From a virus, in the IMG/VR virus record IMGVR_UViG_3300033552_000019, positions 1 through 43,882 of that record: a DNA stretch of 43,882 nucleotides. One strand, given 5' to 3'. Each line of letters opens with the position of its first letter. Positions within the stretch are counted from its first letter, which is position 1. Below the pieces are notes generated by a model. It was not told the DNA's origin, did not search any database, and was given only the letters and a program-made list of their open reading frames with translations. The translations under genes and the position numbers were made by a program. This document shows, in pieces, positions 8,063-16,934 of this stretch.

Positions 8063-9144
8063 TATCCGTTATTGGTTATACCGCTGTTTTCATGCGCATC
8101 TACAAATATATTTACTGGTGTTGATCCATCATAACAGCATGGCAATACACATGTAAGCGTAGCACGTTGCCCTTCTGAATCGCCTTCATAAGAAATAGAT
8201 TCTATAAAAAACTTTGTTCTCTTATAGATATATAATTCTTTATTCAATACGCTTATTATTGAATTTGGTCTAATAAACTTTCCGTCAATTTCCCACCTGT
8301 CAATGCTAATAGTAAGAACAATGCTTTTTAGTTCTGCGGCCAATGCATTTTCTGCAGCTTCTTTTGTGTCGTTATCCGTGCCGGATGATTGAACAATAAC
8401 CTTTGGCCGATACGTATGAGCAACTGGAACAAACGGATTTCGTATCGTGTACTCTCCTGCATTACTGCTTTCTGAATCCGCCTGTTTCATTACGGTAATA
8501 TGCGAATGCATTGGTTGTCCGCCAAACGTTAAAGACATCTCATATCCAATCAAGCCTTCATCAACATGAAATATTGGAAGTTTCTTTGTATTTACTTTTG
8601 TGAATAATAAATTCCCATATTCATCATGACTGATAATAATATTACGCTGTGCAGCAAGTGAAGTTAAATATTCTTTAATTGTTGTTGTCGGCTCAACTGT
8701 GGTTTCAGAATAAGCAATATTCATTTTACTTTCAACCTCCGGATCTATTTTGACATCTAAACCAAAAGGCTTTAAAAGTTTTATTGCAATTTGCTTTAAC
8801 GATAACCCGTTATACTGCAATGGGTACAATTCAGGTGGTATCTGACAATCCTCTAAAACTCCCGATTTGGAATAACCTGAAAATTGAGATAGCTTTTTAG
8901 TTGAACTATCCGTGAATTTTTGAGACAAAATAAAACCTTGCAAAAGTTGTTGCCCCTCATGTTCGATTATTGCTTCATGAAAATGACTTACACAAGCAAG
9001 CTCTGCGTGGTCTTCGTTTTCTGGATCAAAATAAAAGTCAAATGAAAAAGCAGAAGCTATTGCATCATACGATAGATTCATTTGAACATTATTAAAATAT
9101 TCAATTGTCCTAACTTTTATTCTATCGTATATTTTTACTTTCAT
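8062..9144 (-). CDS. Baseplate hub protein, Mu gpP (gp44)-like
   Basis: 360 residues, typical of Mu gpP. The two-barrel hub pattern is visible: SFDFYFDPENEDHAELA near the N-terminus, EGQQLLQGFILSQKFTD, the LSLKQIAIKLLKPFGLDVKI segment (about 112-132), TIKEYLTSLAAQRNIIISHD and EYGNLLFTK. It is the central hub between tube and spike. It overlaps the genes on both sides by one base, so gpN-, gpP- and gp45-like proteins are translationally coupled. Confidence 0.88.
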   Translation of the reverse strand: MKVKIYDRIKVRTIEYFNNVQMNLSYDAIASAFSFDFYFDPENEDHAELACVSHFHEAIIEHEGQQLLQGFILSQKFTDSSTKKLSQFSGYSKSGVLEDCQIPPELYPLQYNGLSLKQIAIKLLKPFGLDVKIDPEVESKMNIAYSETTVEPTTTIKEYLTSLAAQRNIIISHDEYGNLLFTKVNTKKLPIFHVDEGLIGYEMSLTFGGQPMHSHITVMKQADSESSNAGEYTIRNPFVPVAHTYRPKVIVQSSGTDNDTKEAAENALAAELKSIVLTISIDRWEIDGKFIRPNSIISVLNKELYIYKRTKFFIESISYEGDSEGQRATLTCVLPCCYDGSTPVNIFVDAHENSGITNNG

Positions 9145-10379
9145 TATATAAAATAAAGTACGGTTGTATTTTTTCTAATTTGAATCAACTCATTTAAGCC
9201 CCACCCGTTATTAGCAATTAAGGCATTCATATTGTTATCATACTTATCAAGCCCATACAACATGTGAGTAAGTACTACTATGTTTGTATCGCTATCTAAT
9301 ATTATTGATCTCTGCTGCTTACTCGACAAGCCGATTACAAATAGGTTTGAAACCACATTGTTAAATAATAAATTTAAGTCTGTTAAACTTTGTGCATCCG
9401 GTATAAAGCTATCTGGACTTCCTCCGTTTGCAGACTGAATAGAATCTAAGTCCGCAAGGAATTGATTATACGCATTAATCAACACTTCAATAATATCAAA
9501 TACATCAAGTATTGAAACATAATTATTTGTAAGTGGTGTCGATGCAGCTACTGCCATTGCACTTATTATTGTCCCACCTTGTGCCTGGAATATTTGTTTT
9601 GTCGAAACGGGAATTATTGCATTCGGATCTTTTGGTTTTATGTTGGACCGCAAGTATTCAAATTGACTTGACAAAGAGGCTACTCTAGTTTTTGCATTTA
9701 CAGTAAACGATGCAGGAGCAGAAATAACGGATTGCGTTAATCTCATTGCTACAACAGGAGATTGTGCAGCATTATTTATAGCAGAATTTGCAACATTGAA
9801 TAAGTTAAAATATGCCTGCACCTCTTCCGGTATCTGAATAATTGGAACGGTTGTTTTATAAAGTCGATTGTTTGTATTCTTCATTCTTTCAACATCGGAA
9901 GACGTTGGAGTCTTTGAAACAGAAATAGCAAACGACTCATCCAGCGCCTCCTTTTGTAAGGCTATTTGATCAATAGGATTAACTGTGGTTAATGGATTCT
10001 CAATGGAAATTGTTTCGATTACCTGCCCTGTAATTTTAGTAACATTCATTTGTGAATTGTCAAATGAAAGACTAACAGGTTGCACTAATATATTCCCGTA
10101 CAAAGGGTGTTGAATAGTCCATGGCAATAATACATCTGCTGAAACTTCAAACTCTTGAGCTGCCTCTATGTTATTTTCACCCTGAAAGTAAATTTCTAAA
10201 TTGTACCTTCTGCCTTTTGGTTGCCCTCTATCTACCTTACTTCCTGCCAAGTCTGGAAACGTAAATTCAGCAATGAAATATTCTTTCATTTTTGTCGCAT
10301 TCATCCAATTAACCTTGTAGGATTTCTTATCCCCAGTTATAATTGTGAAGTCTGAATTTACTTTATCTACCCAGGACAT
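9144..10379 (-). CDS. Mu gpN-like tail/baseplate protein (DNA circularisation family)
   Basis: 411 residues. The N-terminal domain with GDKKSYKVNWMNATKMKEYF and the DRGQPKGRRYNLEIYFQGEN segment fits the DNA circularisation protein N-terminal family (Mu gpN), where the domain forms an adaptor around the hub. VSADVLLPWTIQHPLYGNIL is a good family-like segment (residues about 81-100). It precedes the gpP-like gene, as in Mu. Its 5' end overlaps the 40-residue Cys-rich frame by 13 nt. Confidence 0.75.
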   Translation of the reverse strand: MSWVDKVNSDFTIITGDKKSYKVNWMNATKMKEYFIAEFTFPDLAGSKVDRGQPKGRRYNLEIYFQGENNIEAAQEFEVSADVLLPWTIQHPLYGNILVQPVSLSFDNSQMNVTKITGQVIETISIENPLTTVNPIDQIALQKEALDESFAISVSKTPTSSDVERMKNTNNRLYKTTVPIIQIPEEVQAYFNLFNVANSAINNAAQSPVVAMRLTQSVISAPASFTVNAKTRVASLSSQFEYLRSNIKPKDPNAIIPVSTKQIFQAQGGTIISAMAVAASTPLTNNYVSILDVFDIIEVLINAYNQFLADLDSIQSANGGSPDSFIPDAQSLTDLNLLFNNVVSNLFVIGLSSKQQRSIILDSDTNIVVLTHMLYGLDKYDNNMNALIANNGWGLNELIQIRKNTTVLYFI

Positions 10380-10489
10380 TTATCTTTATTTTTGCAGTTA
10401 CAATTCTTCTTTAATATACAATGTTTATGCTCTTTGATAATGATTTTATTGCCATCAATATCAACAACATTTTGTCTTTTCTTTTTCAT
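10367..10489 (-). CDS. Small Cys-rich basic protein
   Basis: 40 residues between two larger genes, with an ATGA overlap onto the upstream stop and a 13-nt overlap into the next gene. After a basic start (MKKKRQNVVDIDGNKI) there are four cysteines spaced C-x6-C-x-C-x6-C in the last 17 residues, possibly a metal-binding knuckle. Such mini zinc proteins (for example Mu Com) can be RNA-binding regulators, but homology is not claimed. Coupling on both sides is the main evidence. Confidence 0.5.
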   Translation of the reverse strand: MKKKRQNVVDIDGNKIIIKEHKHCILKKNCNCKNKDKCPG

Positions 10490-11223
10490 CTAATTTTCTT
10501 AAACTGTTTTTCTGCATGCTTCAAAAACATATCATCAAGATTGTCTGCTGTTTTTAATGATGCCTCCTTCATGAAGTGTGTAGCCTTTACTTTCACGCTT
10601 CTGTTTTGCTTGTACGAATAGAGCGGAGTCAACTTGAAAGATCCACCTTTTGTTTTCTTAAGTGAGTTTACGCGCCACAGTATTTTTTTTCCGTTTGCGT
10701 CACCCATCACAAAGCCGCCTTTGCCTGCAAAATAGACAGACTTTACAAACCGTTGTTTTGCTGAACCTTTTCCGGCACCAACATTTCTAGGATCTATAAT
10801 ATTTCTAATTTTAGAAAGCCTTGCATTTGGCCGAACCAAAGATTTAACGCTTGCAGACTTACGTGCAGAAGCCATTGGTATGAATGACTTCTTTTCAATA
10901 CTTCCGCTTTCTTCCTGTTCTTCTAAATCTTTTACGGCTCTGTTATTTTGTCCCTTCAATCCTTTTTCAAGAAACCCAATTACAGATTTCATCGTAGAAA
11001 CGTTTGAGCCTTCCGCTTTATCGTAAGAAGAATTAGCTTTAAAGAAATTATCCTGCCTGTTTACAAAGTCTTTTTTTGATTGAAATGGCATTGTATTTGT
11101 TTTAACATCATAGGCCGCATCGTTAAGAGTATGCCTAACAGCAGCAGGAAACGCACTTTCACTAATTTCACTTAGCCTTTGTGCGTGTTTCTGCATGGAT
11201 GATGTATCAACTTTTATTTGCAT
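10486..11223 (-). CDS. Putative minor tail or virion morphogenesis protein
   Basis: 245 residues, very basic. The N-terminus (SSMQKHAQRLSEISESAFPA followed by VRHTLNDAAYDVKTNTMP) resembles lambda gpZ / phage virion-morphogenesis proteins, which join head to tail. GFVMGDANGKKILWRV and FMKEASLKTADNLDDMFLKH near the end fit the same type. It is placed between the inverted secreted gene and the gpN-like baseplate gene. The gpZ-like role is a guess from pattern and length. Confidence 0.5.
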   Translation of the reverse strand: MQIKVDTSSMQKHAQRLSEISESAFPAAVRHTLNDAAYDVKTNTMPFQSKKDFVNRQDNFFKANSSYDKAEGSNVSTMKSVIGFLEKGLKGQNNRAVKDLEEQEESGSIEKKSFIPMASARKSASVKSLVRPNARLSKIRNIIDPRNVGAGKGSAKQRFVKSVYFAGKGGFVMGDANGKKILWRVNSLKKTKGGSFKLTPLYSYKQNRSVKVKATHFMKEASLKTADNLDDMFLKHAEKQFKKIR

Positions 11224-11235
11224 ATATTAAATAAA

Positions 11236-11243
11236 TAGCTTTC
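11236..11243 (+). promoter_or_regulatory. Possible -7 box for the inverted secreted-protein gene
   Basis: TAGCTTTC matches 7 of 8 positions of TAnnTTTG, with TTTG at 11217-11220 upstream at a spacing shorter than usual. The ATG follows 25 nt after the box. The gene is isolated on the plus strand and needs its own promoter; this is the best candidate seen. Confidence 0.35.
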
Positions 11244-11268
11244 TTTTAAGAACCAAAACCAATAACCT

Positions 11269-11862
11269 ATGAAATCTCTTACTCTTTTTACTCTGTTTTT
11301 TATTACCCTTTTTGTTTCAAAATCGCAAAACTTAGAAATTATAAGATCTTCTTTTGATACTGCCGCAAATGTTCGTTCCGGATCAACACAATGGATTGAC
11401 GCGAAATATAAAATAGGCGGAACTGGACTTACTCATGTTTCATTATACATATGGAACAATCCAAATCAAGCCAACGTAAATAAGTTTAATTCTATAACAG
11501 CTCTCCAATTTAATAGCCTACCTTTAAACGATGACGGGTTAAGCAGAAGGATTTATTTTACAATGCCTTCTACTGTTTCCCCTGGTTCGTTTTCTGTCAA
11601 TATCAACCTTTACCTTTCTCATGCAGACGGAGTATTGCTTCCAGAAACTACAATCCCACCCGTTACACCACCAGTAACGCCTCCTGTTGATCCACCCGTT
11701 ACACCACCAGTAACAACATCTATCACACTACCGCAAGCTATTTCTCAAGGCCACAACATTAAATATTTTTCTTTAGAAGGATTAGAAATTGAACTTCCAG
11801 AATATGGTTTTTTTATATGGAGATCCGATTTAGGAGCTTCTGGTAAATGTTTCAGGCAATAG
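11269..11862 (+). CDS. Secreted protein with Pro/Thr repeat linker (moron candidate)
   Basis: 197 residues on the plus strand, opposite to the late operon. Residues 1-20 form a signal peptide (MKSLTLFTLFFITLFVSKSQ). A beta-rich domain follows (about 21-125), then a linker of PPVTPPVTPPVDPPVTPPVT (about 129-149). The C-terminal 40 residues (IKYFSLEGLEIELPEYGFFI then WRSDLGASGK) recall the C-terminal segments of Bacteroidota surface proteins that pass through the type IX system, though the key pattern is not exact. It probably acts outside the host cell in lysogens or during infection. It may instead be a virion-associated adhesin; function is unknown. Confidence 0.75.
   Translation: MKSLTLFTLFFITLFVSKSQNLEIIRSSFDTAANVRSGSTQWIDAKYKIGGTGLTHVSLYIWNNPNQANVNKFNSITALQFNSLPLNDDGLSRRIYFTMPSTVSPGSFSVNINLYLSHADGVLLPETTIPPVTPPVTPPVDPPVTPPVTTSITLPQAISQGHNIKYFSLEGLEIELPEYGFFIWRSDLGASGKCFRQ
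11656..11714 (+). repeat. Tandem-like 23-bp repeat coding the PPVTPPV linker
   Basis: A 23-bp sequence starting CCACCCGTTACACCACC occurs at 11656-11678 and again at 11692-11714. The 36-bp period keeps the reading frame (12 codons). Copy-number change would lengthen or shorten the Pro/Thr linker in frame. Confidence 0.85.
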
Positions 11863-11875
11863 TTTATTGTAGGCA

Positions 11876-12496
11876 TTATGACTTTATGTTATATTTTATG
11901 TCAATCCATACAATAATAGATGCCGGAGTGGCTCCGCCGCTGAAAGCGGAAACAATTCCTACCTCCCCGTTTGTACGAACTATTGGCCTGAATAAAAAGC
12001 GATTGCTCAAAGCAACACCATCAACCCCGTCAATTAACGCTCCATTAAATTCTTCAGATGGCAGATACTGAGAAGGAATTATAAATATAGTTGGCGAACC
12101 AGCGCCTGTAATTAAAACAGTTCCTGTTATGGTGACATTGCCTTGTAAATCTTTTCTAAATCGTAATCTTTTAGTGGCATCCTGATTACTATAAGATCCT
12201 TGAAATGCAGGCTCACCAGTTGCACCAACATAATGCCATGCATCTTGATTTCCTGAATTTGTGACTTTTTTTAACGCCTCAATATATTGAAATCCGTTTG
12301 TCTCATTGTCGGGAGTATTATTAGCTGCTATTCCTGCAATGCGCAGAAGCTTTGCAAAGAATTGGTGCACGTCCGCATATACCAATTTATTTACAGGTGT
12401 ACCGTTTGTTGCACCTGCTCTGTCTTTAATATTCCCGTTTGGATGTGCCGCATCTACGGCTGCAATGTTTGGGTAATTTTGTATACCGGTTGCCAT
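11876..12496 (-). CDS. Putative baseplate or short tail fibre protein
   Basis: 206 residues. The N-terminus (YPNIAAVDAAHPNGNIKDRA, then GTPVNKLVYADVHQFFAKLL) is the type seen in phage fibre or baseplate-attached proteins; the rest is beta-rich with Gly, Thr and Asn. It follows the gp48-like gene, where Mu encodes its fibre gene. Beyond it the plus-strand secreted gene breaks the operon. Fibre role is inferred from place and composition. Confidence 0.6.
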   Translation of the reverse strand: MATGIQNYPNIAAVDAAHPNGNIKDRAGATNGTPVNKLVYADVHQFFAKLLRIAGIAANNTPDNETNGFQYIEALKKVTNSGNQDAWHYVGATGEPAFQGSYSNQDATKRLRFRKDLQGNVTITGTVLITGAGSPTIFIIPSQYLPSEEFNGALIDGVDGVALSNRFLFRPIVRTNGEVGIVSAFSGGATPASIIVWIDIKYNIKS

Positions 12497-12498
12497 AA

Positions 12499-13206
12499 TT
12501 AAACGTAGTTTATAAGTAAAAAGCCTACTGTACTAGCAGGCTTTAATGTTAATAATAATTGTCTGAATTCGTCTTTTCTATTCGCTTCAACTGTTGCAAA
12601 GGATCCCAATGTTGGACCTCCAACAAAGAACGTTGCACTTAAATCGTTAGGTAAAACAAAATTATTATCTTCTGTTTCGTTAATTTTATTTGCAATAATA
12701 TTGCTCCAATAAATACCATGCTCGTGCGTACCATGCTCAAAGTCTCCATGCTGAAACTCCGTACCACCAAAACCGCCTGTTACTTCTAATGGCTGCTTAG
12801 AAATATACCCGCCCATACCATCGGAGAAAATATTCTCATAAATGAAAACATTAAAATCAGCCATCTGCAACTGAAACTGCATAAAGCTTTTATTTTGCCT
12901 TGCTGGTTGCCCTCCAGGGAAATTCATTTTTCTCCTTATCGCGGCCTTTCTGTCATCAAGCGATAAGGCTAGCTTTGCAATCATTCCTAATCTACGTTCC
13001 CAATCCGTTGCATCGTCAACTGTAAAACCAACATTATCCGGGAGTATGTTATTTAACACACTAATAGAATCTGTGTAAGCTTGCGCCTCGGTAATTCCCA
13101 ATGCTTTGTGTACTCCTTCTAAATATCCGTCAGCAGGCATTCTGTATGCTCTGCCTGTTGGGTATAGTTGACGTGCGAGTGAAAGTAATTTATCTGCAAG
13201 TGTCAT
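12499..13206 (-). CDS. Baseplate protein, Mu gp48-like (DUF2313 type)
   Basis: 235 residues. LLSLARQLYPTGRAYRMPAD near the N-terminus is the hallmark opening of the Mu gp48 / YmfQ family (LLPPG-A type), followed by DDATDWERRLGM and a MNFPGGQPARQN stretch. Mu gp48 lies after gp47 and links baseplate wedges to fibres; the same order is found here. It starts 3 nt after the previous stop. Confidence 0.75.
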   Translation of the reverse strand: MTLADKLLSLARQLYPTGRAYRMPADGYLEGVHKALGITEAQAYTDSISVLNNILPDNVGFTVDDATDWERRLGMIAKLALSLDDRKAAIRRKMNFPGGQPARQNKSFMQFQLQMADFNVFIYENIFSDGMGGYISKQPLEVTGGFGGTEFQHGDFEHGTHEHGIYWSNIIANKINETEDNNFVLPNDLSATFFVGGPTLGSFATVEANRKDEFRQLLLTLKPASTVGFLLINYV

Positions 13207-13209
13207 GGA

Positions 13210-14385
13210 TTACGGATAAGTTACAGAGTTCAAATAAGGGATATCACCAAACGTAAACTGGAATGTTGATACTATTACGCCATTAATTTTTAGCACAGGT
13301 GATGCAAACGCTGCACCTGGTTGTTGGCTTATGATTATACTAATTATTTTATTTATATCTAATACATCATTCTTTTCAGAAAGTGTATCATACCCATCAA
13401 TGAATGGTCTTATTTGTGCAATGGAAGTTTTAAGAGCGTTTAATATTCCTGCTACAATAGTCGTCGTAGGACCTGCGAAAGAAGGTATTTCAACATCAAC
13501 TGTTTTTATTGTAACTGGCAAATAATTTACAATTACAGTCAAAGGCTTGCGGCCTCGTTCTAATACTGGCACTGTTGTATCTGGATCGTTGTTCACAACC
13601 GATGCAACCTCATTTAGCATTAATAATGAAGGCGTACCTTTGCCGTCCGTTGAATCTACTGCATTTGCTTCTACGTATAGATTAACCTGATTTGGGAATC
13701 CTGATTTTGCATACGGATATATTTTTGATACACCCTGCACATCTTGCGACCAAAGAATGTAATCTGTTACTGCTCCGCCTTGTGGTTCTTTTCGGTATGA
13801 TGCTAAAACCTCTAGTCTGTATTCTTCAATTGATTCTGCACTTAATGGCTGCACAATAGTAGATGTAATGGATGCAGAACTATTTACTAATGCAATGGGA
13901 GAGGTAACAGTTAGTGTATCTCCAAAGTTTTGTTTACCTGCAATTCCTGCTGTTAATGCACGTACAGTTATATAATTGGTTGTAGCTGTTAATGTATGTG
14001 GATTATCAAGTATGTATAGTATGCCAGGACTTAATGAAGAGTCATCACTTTTAAACGTTACTTGCGATTTAATAATAGCTCCTATGCTTCCTTTAATTTC
14101 TATTTGGTATTGTGCAGCTTGTGCAGGGAATGGATTGCGGCCTAGTTTAATTCTACCAAATCTTTCAAGTGTGCCACCGATTGATTCAGACTCTGCCGTA
14201 TCGGGTGCAATATTCTTTTGAACGTTTGCTAAAACTAAATACAAAAGTTTTAATCTTGCGGCTTGAACTGCAGCAAGGATTCGTAAGAAAACTTTTCCTG
14301 TTGTTGATATGCTTACACCGTATTGAGCCTGTAGGTCTGCAATGATAGCATTATTTAACTGCTCAAATGTAGGGATTGTAGTCAT
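13210..14385 (-). CDS. Baseplate wedge protein J, Mu gp47-like
   Basis: 391 residues. This is a baseplate J-like protein: PTFEQLNNAIIADLQAQYGV at the start, then GRNPFPAQAAQYQIEIKGSI, the conserved LVNSSASITSTIVQPLSAES and EEYRLEVLASYRKEPQGGAV pair (about 167-205) and SKIYPYAKSGFPNQVNLYVE. It forms the outer wedge ring of the contractile baseplate. It lies between gp46- and gp48-like genes, the Mu order. Confidence 0.9.
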   Translation of the reverse strand: MTTIPTFEQLNNAIIADLQAQYGVSISTTGKVFLRILAAVQAARLKLLYLVLANVQKNIAPDTAESESIGGTLERFGRIKLGRNPFPAQAAQYQIEIKGSIGAIIKSQVTFKSDDSSLSPGILYILDNPHTLTATTNYITVRALTAGIAGKQNFGDTLTVTSPIALVNSSASITSTIVQPLSAESIEEYRLEVLASYRKEPQGGAVTDYILWSQDVQGVSKIYPYAKSGFPNQVNLYVEANAVDSTDGKGTPSLLMLNEVASVVNNDPDTTVPVLERGRKPLTVIVNYLPVTIKTVDVEIPSFAGPTTTIVAGILNALKTSIAQIRPFIDGYDTLSEKNDVLDINKIISIIISQQPGAAFASPVLKINGVIVSTFQFTFGDIPYLNSVTYP

Positions 14386-14395
14386 GCGTTAAGCT

Positions 14396-14893
14396 TTACA
14401 ATATTATGTTATAGAAGTCACCATTGAAATCGAATATAGAGAAATCGCCATCTGACTGTTTTTTGAATTTAATTACCGTAACCTTAGTTTCTTTTGAGTA
14501 AGTAACTTTTAACATCACATCAATTCTATCATCTGAAATAATGGACACAGAAACTTCTACTGCGGTACCAATGATCGGAGTTAGAAATGCTAAGTCGTAT
14601 TTGATTGCGTTTTCAATTAGCAGCCTTCCTGAACTTGTTAACGGAGTGTTGTTAAGCGTTCGCTCCACAGTTGAATTCATTTGAATAGAAGGGTTAGAAT
14701 TCATGAGTAATGAATTTCCCCACCAATCTTTTGAGAATTCAACAACCTGGTTGTCTACTGTAGATTGTTCTAAGTTCCCACCAAACATTCCAAGGTAAGG
14801 CATGTTTTCTATTCCAGTTACAACCGCTAAATCATTACCTAGAATTTGCAGGTCCCCACCATTTCCCGTTTCTACTATTGCCAAGTCAAGCAT
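14396..14893 (-). CDS. Baseplate protein, Mu gp46 / gp25-like
   Basis: 165 residues. NGGDLQILGNDLAVVTGIEN then SKDWWGNSLLMNSN follows the gp46 pattern (a GGD strand, then the W-WG motif), and PLTSSGRLLIENAIKYDLAF is the usual helix. gp25-type proteins start sheath assembly on the baseplate. It directly follows the tape measure with a one-base overlap. Confidence 0.75.
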   Translation of the reverse strand: MLDLAIVETGNGGDLQILGNDLAVVTGIENMPYLGMFGGNLEQSTVDNQVVEFSKDWWGNSLLMNSNPSIQMNSTVERTLNNTPLTSSGRLLIENAIKYDLAFLTPIIGTAVEVSVSIISDDRIDVMLKVTYSKETKVTVIKFKKQSDGDFSIFDFNGDFYNIIL

Positions 14894-16728
14894 TAGTTAC
14901 CAAATTTATGTGTTGAACTTAGCTTGATCGGAATAGGACCTGATCCCATTTTAGCGGTTGATCTTCCGGCCGGGTCATTAATATTTACATCAAGTTGTTG
15001 TCTTGAAATTTCTTCAAATCTATTAGATATTGCCTGCTCTTTTTCTTTGTTTGGATTGACAGCTTCAATCGGGATCGCTTCGCCTCCAACATTTAATCCT
15101 AGGTCTGCTCTAAATTCTTTAAGTCCATTAGCTGCACTTGCCGCCCAATCGGCACCTGTTATTTTTGCAATGACTTCTAATACTTGCTGAAGCGGAGAAA
15201 GTATAACATCTAATAAAACTTTCCCAATCGCTAGCAATCCGTCAAGTATGCCTCCATTACTAAAGGCGTCTACAATCATTTGCCAATTATTGTAAAATGA
15301 CATAACGAGTGAAATAATTAAAGCAATGCCAGGGGCAAATATTGCAAAGAAAGCCATAACCAAAGAACCCCATTCTTTCCAGTAAACAATGATTGCGACA
15401 ACAACAGCAATAAGGGCTACGATCCCTAAAACAATCCATGTCAAAGGACAAGTCCATAATGCCAATGAAAAGAAAGCGACCGCGGCCGTTACTACACCAA
15501 ATATTGTTGAAAGTGCAGAAAGCACAAACATAAATGCAGAAACCCCTATAGCTATTTTTATAAATGTTTTTGTTAACTCTTTATTATTTCTAACCCAATC
15601 AATAGCACCTTTAATTATCGGAGTTATTGATTTTAAAAGATCGTTTACCATTGGTATTAATTCAGTACCTATGGTAATTGACAATGCTTCAAAATTGTTT
15701 TTTGCAATTGCCATTTGCCCTGCTGCTGTGGCATTTTTAAGTGCTGCTTCCTGTGCAATACTGCTCCCTTCTGCAAATGCTTGATTGGATATTACTTGAA
15801 AGCCTGTTAATTCATCAATTGAATTTGATAGTGTACCAATAACTTTCAAAGATCCAGAATCGACAATTTTTAAATCTTTAGAAACCTTTGCAAAATCAAC
15901 AGCATTCATTCCTTGTAAGCCTTTTGAAAAGTCTTTTAAGAATTGAGTTGGATCTGTATTTAATAGGTGCTTAACGGAGTCCGCGCTTATATTCATCTGC
16001 TTTGCAAATGCAGCCGTATTTTGTGAGGCACCAATTAAAACATCACCCATTGCACGCGCTGAAATTTCAGCCGGCAATTTTCTGAATACTGCACCAAGTG
16101 CTGCAACATCCTGAATAGAAGGTTTGATTGCATCGGGCAACTGTCCTATTCTATTCATGAACTCAGATAACTCCGAAGCTCTTGCGCCTTTTGCTGTTAA
16201 TGCATTTATTGCCGAACCCGTTTTTGTAATTGAGTCTGCTATGCTTAATGCTCTTGATTCTTTGAACATTGTGTTGAGTCCACCAATTCCGCGCGCAGCT
16301 TCTTCTACTCCGCCAGAAAAATCTGATCCTAAAGCAATGTTGAATTTATCTACGCTGTTGGTAAATGCTAAAACGTTCGCCCTTCCGGTAACGCCCATTT
16401 CACCTGCTATCCTGGCAATGTCTTGCAATCCCTCTATTGGGGTTCGTGTCTTTGTTGCTAAATCTAAAATATCATCTCCGAGTCCTCGCAAGTCTGCGCC
16501 TGCAATTTGTGTAGTCTTAGCTACATCAGCCATTTTATCCTCAAACTTAACAGCAGAATTTGCAGCCAATACCATTGGAGCAAGTATTGCAGCACCTGCA
16601 ATAGCGGTATTTCTAGCAACCTTAAATGCAGAATCAGAAAAAGACTTCATTGTCTTATTCATTTTATTTACAGGAGATGTAAACTGATCTACTGCTGTGA
16701 AAATGGTTGGTAAGATAAATGCTTTCAC
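14893..16728 (-). CDS. Tail tape measure protein
   Basis: 611 residues starting at GTG 16728, which shares a base with the TAG of the frameshifted chaperone frame (TAGTG). The TP901-type tape measure core is seen: FEDKMADVAKTTQIAGADLR, DLATKTRTPIEGLQDIARIA, GEMGVTG and SEFMNRIGQLPDAIKPSIQD. A hydrophobic region with several membrane-like segments occupies about 385-485 and would insert during DNA ejection. As an extended helix it would span roughly 90 nm at most, implying a tail of that order. Length control and DNA delivery are its roles. Confidence 0.9.
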   Translation of the reverse strand: MKAFILPTIFTAVDQFTSPVNKMNKTMKSFSDSAFKVARNTAIAGAAILAPMVLAANSAVKFEDKMADVAKTTQIAGADLRGLGDDILDLATKTRTPIEGLQDIARIAGEMGVTGRANVLAFTNSVDKFNIALGSDFSGGVEEAARGIGGLNTMFKESRALSIADSITKTGSAINALTAKGARASELSEFMNRIGQLPDAIKPSIQDVAALGAVFRKLPAEISARAMGDVLIGASQNTAAFAKQMNISADSVKHLLNTDPTQFLKDFSKGLQGMNAVDFAKVSKDLKIVDSGSLKVIGTLSNSIDELTGFQVISNQAFAEGSSIAQEAALKNATAAGQMAIAKNNFEALSITIGTELIPMVNDLLKSITPIIKGAIDWVRNNKELTKTFIKIAIGVSAFMFVLSALSTIFGVVTAAVAFFSLALWTCPLTWIVLGIVALIAVVVAIIVYWKEWGSLVMAFFAIFAPGIALIISLVMSFYNNWQMIVDAFSNGGILDGLLAIGKVLLDVILSPLQQVLEVIAKITGADWAASAANGLKEFRADLGLNVGGEAIPIEAVNPNKEKEQAISNRFEEISRQQLDVNINDPAGRSTAKMGSGPIPIKLSSTHKFGN

Positions 16729-16934
16729 TAATTCTTTTCTTTTGGTTTATTTTTTTTATAAACTTCTCTCACATCGTTGGACCAATAAACTAGGCCGTTG
16801 TGATCTTGACTGTCAACAAAAAGGCCGCCAATTTTATCGGGCGGCCAATGATGTTCTCTAACAACATCTTTAATCATTATGTTAATTAATTCAAATGTTA
16901 GAGCAATGCTTTTGCCTTCGAGTCTTACTATAGA
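16728..16934 (-). CDS. Tail assembly chaperone, frameshifted T part (second half of G-T fusion)
   Basis: Open in the -1 frame relative to the chaperone upstream, from the slippery run to TAG at 16728-16730: 68 residues, ending two codons into a Lys-rich tail. It holds REHHWPPDKIGGLFVDSQD and HNGLVYWSNDVREVY, similar to the Trp/Pro-rich C-terminal parts of frameshifted chaperones. It has no start codon of its own near the junction (the first Met is residue 20), which argues that it is made only as an extension of the upstream protein. The fusion would bind tape measure and recruit tube subunits. Confidence 0.75.
   Translation of the reverse strand, partial: SIVRLEGKSIALTFELINIMIKDVVREHHWPPDKIGGLFVDSQDHNGLVYWSNDVREVYKKNKPKEKN

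Noticed and set aside
10421-10621. Plus-strand frame of 66 codons near the Cys-rich gene
   Set aside because: It lies opposite the end of a minus-strand gene and the coupled 40-aa gene, and is Phe/Leu-rich like other shadows.
15389-16687. Plus-strand frames opposite the tape measure gene
   Set aside because: Shadows of a strongly supported gene.
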